Origin: Acrocarpospora pleiomorpha
GTDB taxonomy: Bacteria > Actinomycetota > Actinomycetes > Streptosporangiales > Streptosporangiaceae
Assembly (NCBI RefSeq): GCF_009687885.1
Contig: NZ_BLAF01000054.1
Span: 18,666 to 82,665, forward strand
Reading direction: 5' to 3'
Length of the DNA stretch: 64,000 bases
The translations under genes were made by a program, and so were the position numbers. Each line of letters begins with the position of its first letter. Positions within the stretch are counted from its first letter, which is position 1. Below, piece by piece: positions 42,349-50,552 of this stretch. The notes beneath the pieces were generated by a model, which ran no database searches, was not told the origin of the DNA, and worked only from the letters and a program-made list of their open reading frames with translations.

Positions 42349-43296
42349 TCATTCCGTGGTTACGGACGTGGGTTCTGTCAGTTTCCGTACGGCCGAGATG
42401 ACAGCGTGCATTCCTTCGCGAGCGGCGGCACTGTCCGGGAACGCTGTCAGGAACCCATGGATCTGACCCGGGGCTTCGATCAACCCGACCAGCGACGAGC
42501 GTTCGGCGAGCCTTCGGGCGAACGCGTTTCCTTCGTCCCGCAAGGGATCGTGCTCGGCGGTCACCACCAGCGTCGGCGGCAGCCCGCTCACGTCTTCGAC
42601 AAGCCCTGGCGAGAGCCAGGGATGAGCTCGGTCCCGCCCGTCCTGCACGTAGGCGTCCCAGAAGAACCTCATCTCGGCGGCGGTGAGGAAATAGCCTTCG
42701 GCCTTCTCGGCGTACGACCGAGTCGCCATCCTGCAGTCAAGCACCGGATAGAGCAGGAGCAGCCCGGCCAGCGGAGTCGCACCGATGTCCCTTCGGCGGA
42801 TGGCGACCGCGGCCGCGAGGTTGCCGCCCGCGCTCGTGCCCCCGATCAAGGTGCGAGCGCCGTCAGCGCCCCACGACGCGGCATTCGCCATCGCCCACCG
42901 CGTCGCATCGAAACAATCGTCCAATGGCGCAGGGAATGGATTCTCGGGTGCGAGCCGGTAGTCGACATTCACGACCACTGCCTGCGCTCCCGCGGCGATG
43001 GTCCGACACGTCGAGTCATGCATTTCAAGGTCGCCCATCACCCAGCCGCCACCGTGGAAGTAGACAACAAGCGGGTGGGATTTTCCATCGCCCGCGGGCA
43101 CGTAGACCCGGACCGGGACGCCCTCATCGGTGGACAGTTCGAGAACCTCACCCACTGACGTTCGGGTGCGCGTGGCGCGTGGTCTCGCTCGACGGCCGCG
43201 GAGGTATCCATCGGCTTCGACCGAGCCGAAGCGCGCGTTCCTCGGAAACGCGTCGGCCGCGGCTGTCTCCAGGAACTTCCGGACGAGCTCGTTCAT
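42349..43296 (-). CDS. Alpha/beta hydrolase, hormone-sensitive-lipase-like esterase
   Basis: 315 aa. Oxyanion motif HGGGW at 81-85, nucleophile Ser155 in GGTSAGGN, Asp250 in EHDPLRDEG and His280 in GQIHGF, the full HSL/family IV set. Esterases of this type follow Baeyer-Villiger enzymes in many ketone-degradation clusters, where they open the lactone or ester formed. Here it overlaps the last codon of a Baeyer-Villiger-like gene (ATGA), which supports that role. Last gene of the 46411-42349 operon. Confidence 0.92.
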   Translation of the reverse strand: MNELVRKFLETAAADAFPRNARFGSVEADGYLRGRRARPRATRTRTSVGEVLELSTDEGVPVRVYVPAGDGKSHPLVVYFHGGGWVMGDLEMHDSTCRTIAAGAQAVVVNVDYRLAPENPFPAPLDDCFDATRWAMANAASWGADGARTLIGGTSAGGNLAAAVAIRRRDIGATPLAGLLLLYPVLDCRMATRSYAEKAEGYFLTAAEMRFFWDAYVQDGRDRAHPWLSPGLVEDVSGLPPTLVVTAEHDPLRDEGNAFARRLAERSSLVGLIEAPGQIHGFLTAFPDSAAAREGMHAVISAVRKLTEPTSVTTE

Positions 43297-44792
43297 CGGC
43301 TTCGGACCGCCTCGCTGAGCGCGGACGGGAAGTCGGCGAAATCGGCCCGCTCAAGCTCGCCGAGCATTGCCGTGTGCTCCTGCCGCCCGAACGGCCAGAG
43401 GATCGCCTCGCCGTCGGCCGTCTTGTACCAGCTGTGGCAATCGGTCGCCCAGATCGTGCCGTCCATCGAACTCTGGATCCAGTGCACGTACGCCTTCGCG
43501 GCTTCGACCGTCGGGGCCAGCGCGCGACCGTGCTCGGCGATGTAGTCGGCCACCTTCGTGACATAGCCGACCATCTCCGCGGTGGTCAATGGAATCGGGA
43601 TGTTGTTGATCGCCGCGAAGGGCCCGTGCATCACGAAGAGGTTCGGGTAGTCGGGGACCATCAGGCTGCGATAGATCTCCGGGCCGCCGCTGGTCCAGCG
43701 CTCCCCTAATTCCCGGCCGGAGACGCCGAAGATCTTTGTCGGCTTGAAGTAGGCGTGGGCGTCGAAGCCGGTGGCGTACACAATGGCGTCGAGCCCGTGG
43801 AAATCGCCATGGCTGTCGTAGAGGCCGTTCTCAACGATGTGGTCGATCCCGCCTCGCACGATGGTAACGTTCGGCCGCTGGATCGCTTCGTAGTAGCCGG
43901 GGGAGAGCGGGATACGTCTGCAGCCGGGCAAGTCCGGAGGCGTCATCTTCGCACGCAGCACGGGGTCCTTGAGGTGCGCTTCGAGGTCCTCCCGGAACGC
44001 CTGGAACGCCGCCTCGCGGCCCGGCCCGGGGAAACGCCGCCACTCGCCGTTCTTGAGGAGCTTCGGATCGGAGCGCCTGATCTTCTCCTCACGGGCGTTC
44101 TGGATCCTGCGGCCGAGGGCCGGGAGCATCTTGAACAGCGACCGCTCCAGCCTGGACTGCTGATGGTTCTCCCGCGTGTGGATCCACTGCGGAGTGCGGA
44201 TGAACTGGGTGACCTGGCAGTCCATCTGGGAAAGCGCGCCGGTGATCTGGATGCCGCTCGAGCCCATGCCGATGACGCCGACTCGCTTGCCGTTCGGGTC
44301 GAAGCCGGTGTTCCACTCCGCCGAGTGGAACTGCGGGCCTCTGAAGTCGCCGCGGCCGGTGAACGCCGGGATCGACGGGACGCGGAGGAAGCCGGTTGCC
44401 ATGACGAGCATGTCCGCTGTCGCGCTGACCCCATCCTTCGTGGTGAGCTCCCACTGGCCGCCCTCCCAGCGGCACTCGGTGACCTCGCTGTTGAAGCGGA
44501 TGCGTTCGTTGAGCCTCAGGTCTCGGGCGACCTCACGGAGGTAGTCCTGGACCTCACCGCCGGGCGGGTGCACCAGCGACCAATCATACTTCTCGGCGAA
44601 CGGGAAGCAGTACGTCGCAGCCGCGGTGTCGAGGCAGATGCCGGGGTAGACGTTGTCCCGCCAGGTGCCGCCGACCTCGGACGCTTTCTCGAACATGACG
44701 AACGGAATGTCGCGTTCGAGGAGTGTATGTGCGAGGGCGATACCGCTCAGGCCTGCCCCGACGATCGCCACACTCGGCTGGCGCTTACGCAT
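43293..44792 (-). CDS. Baeyer-Villiger-type flavin monooxygenase, copy 2
   Basis: 499 aa. FAD loop GAGLSG at residues 12-17, FEKASEVGGTWRDNVYPG (the GGTW and YPG elements of class B monooxygenases), fingerprint FRGPQFHSAEWN at 150-161 with Asn where P/D is usual, NADP loop GMGSSG at 175-180 and the late ATGFDAHAYFKP. ATG after GAAGGGAACATC. Short and compact compared with cyclohexanone monooxygenases, resembling the 4-hydroxyacetophenone/phenylacetone-like and steroid-ketone groups. Inserts one oxygen beside a ketone to give an ester or lactone. Substrate not predictable. Confidence 0.88.
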   Translation of the reverse strand: MRKRQPSVAIVGAGLSGIALAHTLLERDIPFVMFEKASEVGGTWRDNVYPGICLDTAAATYCFPFAEKYDWSLVHPPGGEVQDYLREVARDLRLNERIRFNSEVTECRWEGGQWELTTKDGVSATADMLVMATGFLRVPSIPAFTGRGDFRGPQFHSAEWNTGFDPNGKRVGVIGMGSSGIQITGALSQMDCQVTQFIRTPQWIHTRENHQQSRLERSLFKMLPALGRRIQNAREEKIRRSDPKLLKNGEWRRFPGPGREAAFQAFREDLEAHLKDPVLRAKMTPPDLPGCRRIPLSPGYYEAIQRPNVTIVRGGIDHIVENGLYDSHGDFHGLDAIVYATGFDAHAYFKPTKIFGVSGRELGERWTSGGPEIYRSLMVPDYPNLFVMHGPFAAINNIPIPLTTAEMVGYVTKVADYIAEHGRALAPTVEAAKAYVHWIQSSMDGTIWATDCHSWYKTADGEAILWPFGRQEHTAMLGELERADFADFPSALSEAVRSR

Positions 44793-44821
44793 GATGTTCC
44801 CTTCTTGGCCGATGTGGGCGC

Positions 44822-46411
44822 TCACTTGAGCAAGAAGCCTTCGTAGCCGTTCCGCGCGACGCGGTCGCAGTGCTCGACGTAGGTGCCGAAGCCGCCCGCG
44901 TACGGGATGAAGTGCCGGCCGCCGTCCCGGCTGACATGGACCATGTAGTTGCTGACGTGGTAGCGGAGGAGCGGGGCCGCGGCGTCGGATACGTTCCGGG
45001 CCCAGGCGGCTTGTGCCTCTTCGCTGGGGACGATGGTGGAGTAGCCGGTGGCGTCCAGGTAGGCGATGCAGTCGGCCACCCAGTCGATGTTCTGTTCGTT
45101 GTGCACCGTCAGGCTCGCCAGCACTGACGGGCTCCCCGGCCCGGTGAGGATGAAGAGGTTGGGGAAGCCGGCGGTCATGAGACCGAGCAGGGCACACGGC
45201 GCCTCGGCCCATGCGTCGGATGGAGCGGCACCCGATTCATTCCTGATGCCCGCGGCATCGAGCGCACCGGTGAAGGCGTGGAAGCCGAGCGCGAAGATGA
45301 TGAGGTCGAGCTCGTGCTCTTTGCCGTCGGCAGTGCGGATGCCGGTCTCGGTGATCCGCTCGATGGGAGCGGAACGAACATCGACGAGCGAGACGTTGTC
45401 GCGGTTGTACGTCGCGAAGTAGTCGGTGTCGACGCACAGTCGCCGTGAGCCGATGGGGTGGTCTTCCGGGCAGAGTAACTCGGCGACCCCGGGGTCGTGC
45501 ACGATCGAGCGGATCTTGTTGCGTACGAACTCCGAGACGATGTCGTTCGCCGCCTGGTTCGTGCTCTGGTCGGTGAAGACCCGGTTGAAGCCGTGGCCGC
45601 CGATCGACCATGCTCGTTCGAGCCGCTCCTGCTGCTCCTGGGGGGTAATGCTCGCGGCGGGCACCGGGTCGAGCTCCATGTGGCGGGCGCCGGCGCTGGC
45701 GAGGAGCTTCGCGCGCTCCCCCTTCACGTCTTGCTTGATCTGGGCCCAGAGGGTGGTGTCGATCGGCCCGTTGTGGGCCGGCACCGAGAAGTTCGGGCTG
45801 CGCTGGAAGACGGTGAGGTGGCCGACCTGATCGGCGATGGCTGAGATGGTCTGCACCCCCGACGAGCCGGTCCCGATGACGCCGACTCGCCGACCGGCCA
45901 GCTCGATATGCCGGTCAGGCCAGTGGGACGCCTGCACCCACTCGCCGCTGAAGTCGGCCAGGCCGGGGAAGTGCGGATCACGCGCGGCCGACAGGTTGCC
46001 GGTCGCCATGACGAGGAAACGGCACGTCGCGGTGTCTCCGACACTGGTCCGGAGGTGATAGCGGGCTTCGTCCGGCACCCACTGCGCGCCGGCCAACGCG
46101 GTCTCGAACCGGAAGTGCTTCCTGATGTCGAGCTTGTCGGCGACGAAGTTCAAGTAGGCCAGGATCTCCGGCTGAGCGGCGTACTTCTCCGTCCATGTCC
46201 ACTCGCAGTAGATCTCCGGCGAGAAGTAGTAGCAGTAGTCGTAGCTCTCCACATCCACCCGCGCACCCGGGTACCGGTTGTGGAACCAGACACCGCCGAC
46301 CTCCGGCGCCGCCTCGAGGCCGAGCACGGATAGGCCCTGGTCGCGGAAGCGGTGAACAGCGTAGATCCCGCCGATTCCCGCGCCAACGACGACGACATCG
46401 AAGTCCGTCAT
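44822..46411 (-). CDS. Baeyer-Villiger-type flavin monooxygenase, copy 1 (cyclohexanone-monooxygenase-like)
   Basis: 529 aa. FAD loop GAGIGG at 10-15, GGVWFHNRYPGARVDVESYDYCYYF (the long signature of cyclohexanone-type enzymes), NADP loop GTGSSG at 180-185 and the late ALGFHAFTGALD. The fingerprint at 154-165 reads FSGEWVQASHWP: the normally fixed His at position 7 is Gln, with a His displaced to position 10. That His takes part in NADPH-dependent control in studied enzymes, so activity or coupling may be altered. ATG at 46411, ribosome site weak. Divergent from the IclR gene. Confidence 0.9.
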   Translation of the reverse strand: MTDFDVVVVGAGIGGIYAVHRFRDQGLSVLGLEAAPEVGGVWFHNRYPGARVDVESYDYCYYFSPEIYCEWTWTEKYAAQPEILAYLNFVADKLDIRKHFRFETALAGAQWVPDEARYHLRTSVGDTATCRFLVMATGNLSAARDPHFPGLADFSGEWVQASHWPDRHIELAGRRVGVIGTGSSGVQTISAIADQVGHLTVFQRSPNFSVPAHNGPIDTTLWAQIKQDVKGERAKLLASAGARHMELDPVPAASITPQEQQERLERAWSIGGHGFNRVFTDQSTNQAANDIVSEFVRNKIRSIVHDPGVAELLCPEDHPIGSRRLCVDTDYFATYNRDNVSLVDVRSAPIERITETGIRTADGKEHELDLIIFALGFHAFTGALDAAGIRNESGAAPSDAWAEAPCALLGLMTAGFPNLFILTGPGSPSVLASLTVHNEQNIDWVADCIAYLDATGYSTIVPSEEAQAAWARNVSDAAAPLLRYHVSNYMVHVSRDGGRHFIPYAGGFGTYVEHCDRVARNGYEGFLLK

Positions 46412-46425
46412 TTCTTGCACCCATC

Positions 46426-46455
46426 TTGTCTCATATACAAGACATCTGTTATGCT
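46426..46455 (+). promoter_or_regulatory. IclR promoter with near-perfect 18-bp palindrome
   Basis: TTGTCT (46426-46431), 18-bp spacer, TATGCT (46450-46455). The palindrome TGTCTCATATACAAGACA (46427-46444) overlaps the -35 and spacer; such a site between divergent genes fits IclR control of itself and of the minus-strand Baeyer-Villiger operon. No GNATNC pair is present here, unlike other island promoters. Confidence 0.6.
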
Positions 46456-46500
46456 TCCGAGACAGCGTAAACGTGGCACGCGTGGCGGTCAACGGAGGCG

Positions 46501-47373
46501 ATGGGGTTGGCGACACAAGTTCCCGCGGTCGATCGGGCAAAGGTTGTGCTCGACCTGCTGGCCGAGGACCCGCTTCGCGCATACCGCGCGGCAGAGGTGG
46601 CCAAGCTCACCGGAATGCACCGCGCGTCGTGTTTCTCTCTTCTGGGAGCTCTGGCGGAAGCCGGGATGGTGACTCGCGACCCCGAGGGGCCGCGCTACTC
46701 CCTGGGGCCCCTGCTGATCAGGTACGGCTCGAAGTCGGCCGGCGGCCACGTCGGGTTCGGCGAAGCTCGGCGCGAGATGTTCCGGCTAGCCGACGAGTTG
46801 GGGTATGGGTGCATGGTGAGCGGTCGGATCGGCTACGAGACCGTCACCCTCGACAGCGTCGGGGTTGATGAGTCCGGCTTTCCGGGCGGCCGTTCCCCAA
46901 TCCGAGCTCCACGCGGAACGATATTTCTCGCCTGGTCGTCAGCGACTGATCTGGACGTGTGGCTGGAGTGGTCGGGCGTCAGCTCAGATGGCGAAGAACG
47001 CCGCGCGTTTACCCGCACCGCGGCCGCGATCCGCGCCCGTGGATACTCACTGGGCGCTGATGTGGAGCTCGGCCTCAGCCTCGAACGGATGGCGAGGCAT
47101 CTGTCGGAGGAACAGGACGCCGAGGACCTCGACGACGCGATGTACCAGCTTGCGGGCCTGCTGCGACGTTCCGGGAGCACGGCCCCGGAAGGCGGTTCTC
47201 CCGCCGAATCAGTCCACTTCATCACCGCACCTGTCTTCGACCGCCTCGGCACCGTGACCGTTGCGCTAACCCTTGTGTCAGGTAGTGACCCCTTTCCCGT
47301 GGACAAGGTCCAAGCGCTCGCCGACCGAGTCGTCACAGGTGCGGCACAGGTGAGCAGAATCCTCCGGGGATAG
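46501..47373 (+). CDS. IclR-family transcriptional regulator
   Basis: 290 aa. N-terminal winged helix (residues about 10-72: AKVVLDLLAEDPLRAYRAAEVAKLTGMHRASCFSLLGAL has the family's helix-turn-helix) and a C-terminal GAF-like effector domain (about 85-285) with FRLADELGYGCMVSGRI, IRAPRGTIFLAW and VALTLVSG. ATG follows AACGGAGGCG. Divergent from two Baeyer-Villiger oxygenases and an esterase, its probable targets. A ring ketone or lactone intermediate could be the effector; that is inference. Confidence 0.88.
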   Translation: MGLATQVPAVDRAKVVLDLLAEDPLRAYRAAEVAKLTGMHRASCFSLLGALAEAGMVTRDPEGPRYSLGPLLIRYGSKSAGGHVGFGEARREMFRLADELGYGCMVSGRIGYETVTLDSVGVDESGFPGGRSPIRAPRGTIFLAWSSATDLDVWLEWSGVSSDGEERRAFTRTAAAIRARGYSLGADVELGLSLERMARHLSEEQDAEDLDDAMYQLAGLLRRSGSTAPEGGSPAESVHFITAPVFDRLGTVTVALTLVSGSDPFPVDKVQALADRVVTGAAQVSRILRG

Positions 47374-47420
47374 CCCGCATGCTCTTGTGTGGTGGACGCC
47401 ACCCGACCGCTTCGATACCT

Positions 47421-47456
47421 TTGCCGTACTGCATGCCGACGCATACCGTTGGATGC
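47421..47456 (+). promoter_or_regulatory. Promoter with three phased GNATNC operators, ferredoxin-reductase gene
   Basis: TTGCCG (47421-47426), 17-bp spacer, TACCGT (47444-47449). Hexamers GCATGC (47431), GCATAC (47441) and GGATGC (47451) are spaced by exactly 10 bp and cover the spacer and -10. Confidence 0.7.
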
Positions 47457-47487
47457 GATAACGAGAAGCGGGAGGCGAGCACGCACC

Positions 47488-49101
47488 ATGCCTTGCGTCA
47501 ACTTCAGGTCAGTCACGGGCCGGCAAGTCCGCGTCGTGGAGGCGCAGGGAGGCGAGTCGGTGATGCGGGCAGCCGTGCGCAGCGGAGTCCCGGGCATCGT
47601 CGGTGAGTGTGGCGGCGAACTGAACTGCGGCACCTGCCACGCGTACGTCGACGATGCCTGGGTAGATCGAGTGCCGCCGAAGCGCGTCGAGGAATCCGAG
47701 CTCCTCGAAGTTCTCGATGATTCGATGCCGGGCAGCCGTCTGACCTGCCAAATACCGATCACCGACGACGTCGACGGCCTCACGCTCACGGTGCCGAGCT
47801 GGGAGGAGCCGGCGTCCGCTCCGGCCCCGGACAGCGCTTCCGGGCATGTCCTCGACCAGTGCCGTTTCGACGTGGTGATCGTCGGCGCGGGGCATGGCGG
47901 CACTCAACTGGCGACCGCTCTCGCTCAACGCTCACCCGAGCTGCGGGTAGCTCTCGTCAGCTCGGAGGACAGCATTCCGTACGACCGACCGTCGCTCTCC
48001 AAGGCGTATCTCCTTGGCGAGGCCAGCCTTGAGGAGATCCGGCTTCGCCCGGCGGCCTATTGGGACGCCGCTGGGGTTGAACTGGTCCTCGGTGATGCGG
48101 TTGTCGAAGTCGACGCGACACAGCGCCTCGTCCGCACGGCCAGTGGGCGGGCGCTCGGCTACAACTCGCTGGTCTGGGCTGCCGGCGGGCGGGCGCGTCC
48201 GCTGCCCGATGAGGTAGCGCAAGCGCCCTACCTGACTCTCCGAGGGCTGGCTGACGCAGAGCAACTGCAGCAGATGCTCGCGTCCGCCAAGCACGTCACG
48301 CTCATCGGCGGTGGCTACATCGGCCTTGAAGCAGCGGCCGTGCTTCGGTCCCGTACCATCGATGTGACGCTGATCGAGGCGCAGGAGCGCCTTCTCGCGC
48401 GCGTGACAGGGTCGGCGGTTTCCGACTTCTTCGCGGCAGAGCACAGGCGGGCAGGCGTCGACGTTCGCCTCGGCCGAACCGTCATGCGAGTCTCCCGCAG
48501 CGCGAACCATGAACAGACCGATGTCCTCCTCGATGACGGATCGTCGTTGACGACCGACCTAGTGGTGGCCGGCATCGGGATGGTCCCCAACGTCGAAGCG
48601 CTGGAGAGGGCGGGCGCCGAGGTCGGCAACGGCGTCGTCGTCGACGAGTACTGCAAGACGTCGCTACCGAACGTCTACGCGATCGGCGACTGCGCCGCAC
48701 ACCACAACCGCTTTGCGCGCGGCAGGATTCGTTTGGAGTGCGTCCAGAACGCCGTCGACCAGGCAAAGGTCGTCGAGGGCGTGATTCTCGGCGAGCGGAA
48801 GCCGTTCGAAGCCGTCCCGTGGTTCTGGTCGAACCAGTTCGAAATCAGGCTGAAGAGCGCAGGCATCGTCGGCGACGCCGACAGCACTGTCGTGCGGAGG
48901 TATCCGGAAACCGGCGCTTTCTCGGTCGCCTATTTCCGTGGTGAAGACCTTGTGGCTGTCGACGCGATCAACGCCCCGGGTGACTACGCCAAGCTGCGGC
49001 AGGCGATTCGGGACGGATCACGCGTGGACCAGGTCGTCCTCGCGGACACCTCGACCGACATCGCAGCCGCGATTCGGGTGCACATCCCGGCGACCACCTG
49101 A
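47488..49101 (+). CDS. Fused [2Fe-2S] ferredoxin and FAD/NAD(P)H ferredoxin reductase
   Basis: 537 aa. Residues 1-105 are an adrenodoxin/putidaredoxin-like ferredoxin with ligands Cys41, Cys47, Cys50 and Cys87. A Pro/Ala-rich linker (106-124) leads to a putidaredoxin-reductase-like domain: FAD loop GAGHGG at 133-138, PYDRPSLSK at 164-172, NAD loop GGGYIG near 305, and YAIGDCA. It ends with the C-terminal interface domain of about 100 aa. Normally these are two proteins; the fusion gives a self-contained electron chain from NAD(P)H to a P450. The convergent P450 next door under the same operators is the obvious partner. ATG follows GGGAGG. Confidence 0.92.
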   Translation: MPCVNFRSVTGRQVRVVEAQGGESVMRAAVRSGVPGIVGECGGELNCGTCHAYVDDAWVDRVPPKRVEESELLEVLDDSMPGSRLTCQIPITDDVDGLTLTVPSWEEPASAPAPDSASGHVLDQCRFDVVIVGAGHGGTQLATALAQRSPELRVALVSSEDSIPYDRPSLSKAYLLGEASLEEIRLRPAAYWDAAGVELVLGDAVVEVDATQRLVRTASGRALGYNSLVWAAGGRARPLPDEVAQAPYLTLRGLADAEQLQQMLASAKHVTLIGGGYIGLEAAAVLRSRTIDVTLIEAQERLLARVTGSAVSDFFAAEHRRAGVDVRLGRTVMRVSRSANHEQTDVLLDDGSSLTTDLVVAGIGMVPNVEALERAGAEVGNGVVVDEYCKTSLPNVYAIGDCAAHHNRFARGRIRLECVQNAVDQAKVVEGVILGERKPFEAVPWFWSNQFEIRLKSAGIVGDADSTVVRRYPETGAFSVAYFRGEDLVAVDAINAPGDYAKLRQAIRDGSRVDQVVLADTSTDIAAAIRVHIPATT

Positions 49102-49129
49102 CTGCTCGCCCAGTTCGCGAGCCAAGAAT

Positions 49130-49168
49130 GCCTCGCGGGTACCGGCTTAATGACGGTACCCGCGAGGC
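49130..49168. terminator. Bidirectional terminator between reductase and P450 genes
   Basis: A 15-bp perfect stem (GCCTCGCGGGTACCG and its complement) closes on a 9-nt GCTTAATGA loop. It lies 28 bases after one stop and 17 after the other convergent stop; T-rich bases (CCTTCTA) follow on the plus strand. Confidence 0.85.
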
Positions 49169-49185
49169 CCTTCTACGATCGCGCG

Positions 49186-50448
49186 TCAGGCGGATGCGCC
49201 CACCGGTTCGTCGGCGAGCAACTGCACGGGGTAGTGCTTGAGACCGGATACGACTTGGCCGCTGATGATCCACTCCGGCCCCGGCTCGAGTTCCTTCGCG
49301 TCGGGGAACGCGGCCAGGAACTTCTGGAAGATCAACTCAAGCTCGATCCGGGCCACGTTGCGACCCAGGCACATGTGCGTACCCAGCCCGAAGCTGAGGT
49401 GCGGGTTCGGGTCACGGGTGATGTCGAACTCGTTCGGCCGCGCGAAGACCTCCGGGTCGCGGTTGGCCGACGTCAGCCACGAGACGACCCAGTCGCCCTC
49501 CTTGATCTGCTTGTCGCCGATGACGGTGTCAGCGGTGGCCACTCGGAGGCGGTTCTTCGACGGTGTGACAAACCTCAGCACCTCCTCAACTGCCTTCGGC
49601 GCGAGGCTCGGGTCATTACGCAGGAGAGCGGCCTGATCGGGGTGCCTGATGAACTCCATAAGACCGACCGCGGCAGTGTCCCGCGTGGACTCCAGTCCAG
49701 CAGCCGTGACGGTGGTTCCCATCCATCCGACCCACCGCTCGCTGAGGTACTCACCGTCGATCCGCATGTTGGCCAGGGTGGTCGCGAAGCTCGTGTCAGA
49801 CGCGCCCCGCCGCGCCATCAGGTCCGCACGCATGTACTCGAAGAGCGCGGCGAATCCGTCGGCCTGGACAGTGCGTGGATCACGGCCGTGGGCACGGACC
49901 GGATCTTCAGGGTTGATGATCGACTTGGCGAGTTCGCGAACCTCGTCCCACTTCTCCTCCGGAACGTCCATGAGGCGCAAGAAGACATTGACGGGGAGAG
50001 GCGCGCACAGATCCTCCACGAGGTCCACCTCACCCGGCCGGTTCACTCCGGCGATGAGCTTGACTACGAGAGCTTCGATCCCGTCTCGATACTTCTTGCT
50101 CGAGGGCACGCTGAAGTGCGGGTTCAGGGGACGGCGAAGTTGGGTGTGGTTCGGGGGATCCTGGTGGGTCAGGCGAACATCCGCTCCGATTTTGTGGAGA
50201 TACTCCGGCGTGGGCGTGGGCCCTTTCGGTGGAAGTTGCGAGCCCGCCTGTGAGCTGAAGAGCCCGGGGCTGTTGAGGACCGCGACGCAGTCCTCATGCC
50301 TTGTGAGCGACCAGAACCCGCGCTCGTGGCTGCCCTTTGTCCAGTGCACCGGCTCCTCAGCGCGCATGAAGGCGAAGACCTCATGCTGCTCGTCCCCGGT
50401 GACATAGTCCGGGCCGGTCAGCCCCAGATCGATTGATTCCCAGTCCAC
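49186..50448 (-). CDS. Cytochrome P450
   Basis: 420 aa. Heme motif FGLGTHMCLGRNVAR with Cys360, ExxR as EEVLR, oxygen-activating I helix AAGLESTRDT. QDPPNHTQLRRPLNPHFSV marks the helix-C/heme-propionate region. Bacterial class I enzyme needing a ferredoxin, presumably the fused reductase at 47488. Start set at the GTG at 50448, which has GGAG in front; an ATG at 50502 lies inside an operator and has no ribosome site. Likely hydroxylates an unactivated C-H as the first attack on the substrate. The fold resembles sterol/terpenoid-hydroxylating families but the family number cannot be assigned. Confidence 0.93.
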   Translation of the reverse strand: MDWESIDLGLTGPDYVTGDEQHEVFAFMRAEEPVHWTKGSHERGFWSLTRHEDCVAVLNSPGLFSSQAGSQLPPKGPTPTPEYLHKIGADVRLTHQDPPNHTQLRRPLNPHFSVPSSKKYRDGIEALVVKLIAGVNRPGEVDLVEDLCAPLPVNVFLRLMDVPEEKWDEVRELAKSIINPEDPVRAHGRDPRTVQADGFAALFEYMRADLMARRGASDTSFATTLANMRIDGEYLSERWVGWMGTTVTAAGLESTRDTAAVGLMEFIRHPDQAALLRNDPSLAPKAVEEVLRFVTPSKNRLRVATADTVIGDKQIKEGDWVVSWLTSANRDPEVFARPNEFDITRDPNPHLSFGLGTHMCLGRNVARIELELIFQKFLAAFPDAKELEPGPEWIISGQVVSGLKHYPVQLLADEPVGASA

Positions 50449-50498
50449 TACTACGTCTCCGATTCCACCCTTGGCCAAGCTGACCGTGACTTCAGCCC

Positions 50499-50543
50499 GC
50501 ATCCTGCGGTATCCCAACGTATACCTAGCGCAACAGATGTCAA
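50499..50543 (-). promoter_or_regulatory. P450 promoter with three phased GNATNC operators
   Basis: Minus strand: TTGACA (50543-50538), 16-bp spacer, TACGTT (-10). Hexamers GTATAC (50524-50519), GGATAC (50514-50509) and GGATGC (50504-50499) at exact 10-bp pitch lie over and just beyond the -10, a placement that should block transcription. Confidence 0.7.
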
Positions 50544-50552
50544 CCCTCACCG

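Noticed and set aside
46412..46500. GNATNC array in the Baeyer-Villiger/IclR gap
   Set aside because: Only isolated partial matches (for example TTATGC) without the 10-bp partner, so I did not include it in the GntR regulon.
50500..50502. ATG at 50502 as the P450 start
   Set aside because: It lies inside an operator hexamer and downstream bases show no ribosome site for it, while the GTG at 50448 has GGAG at good spacing and gives a standard-length P450.
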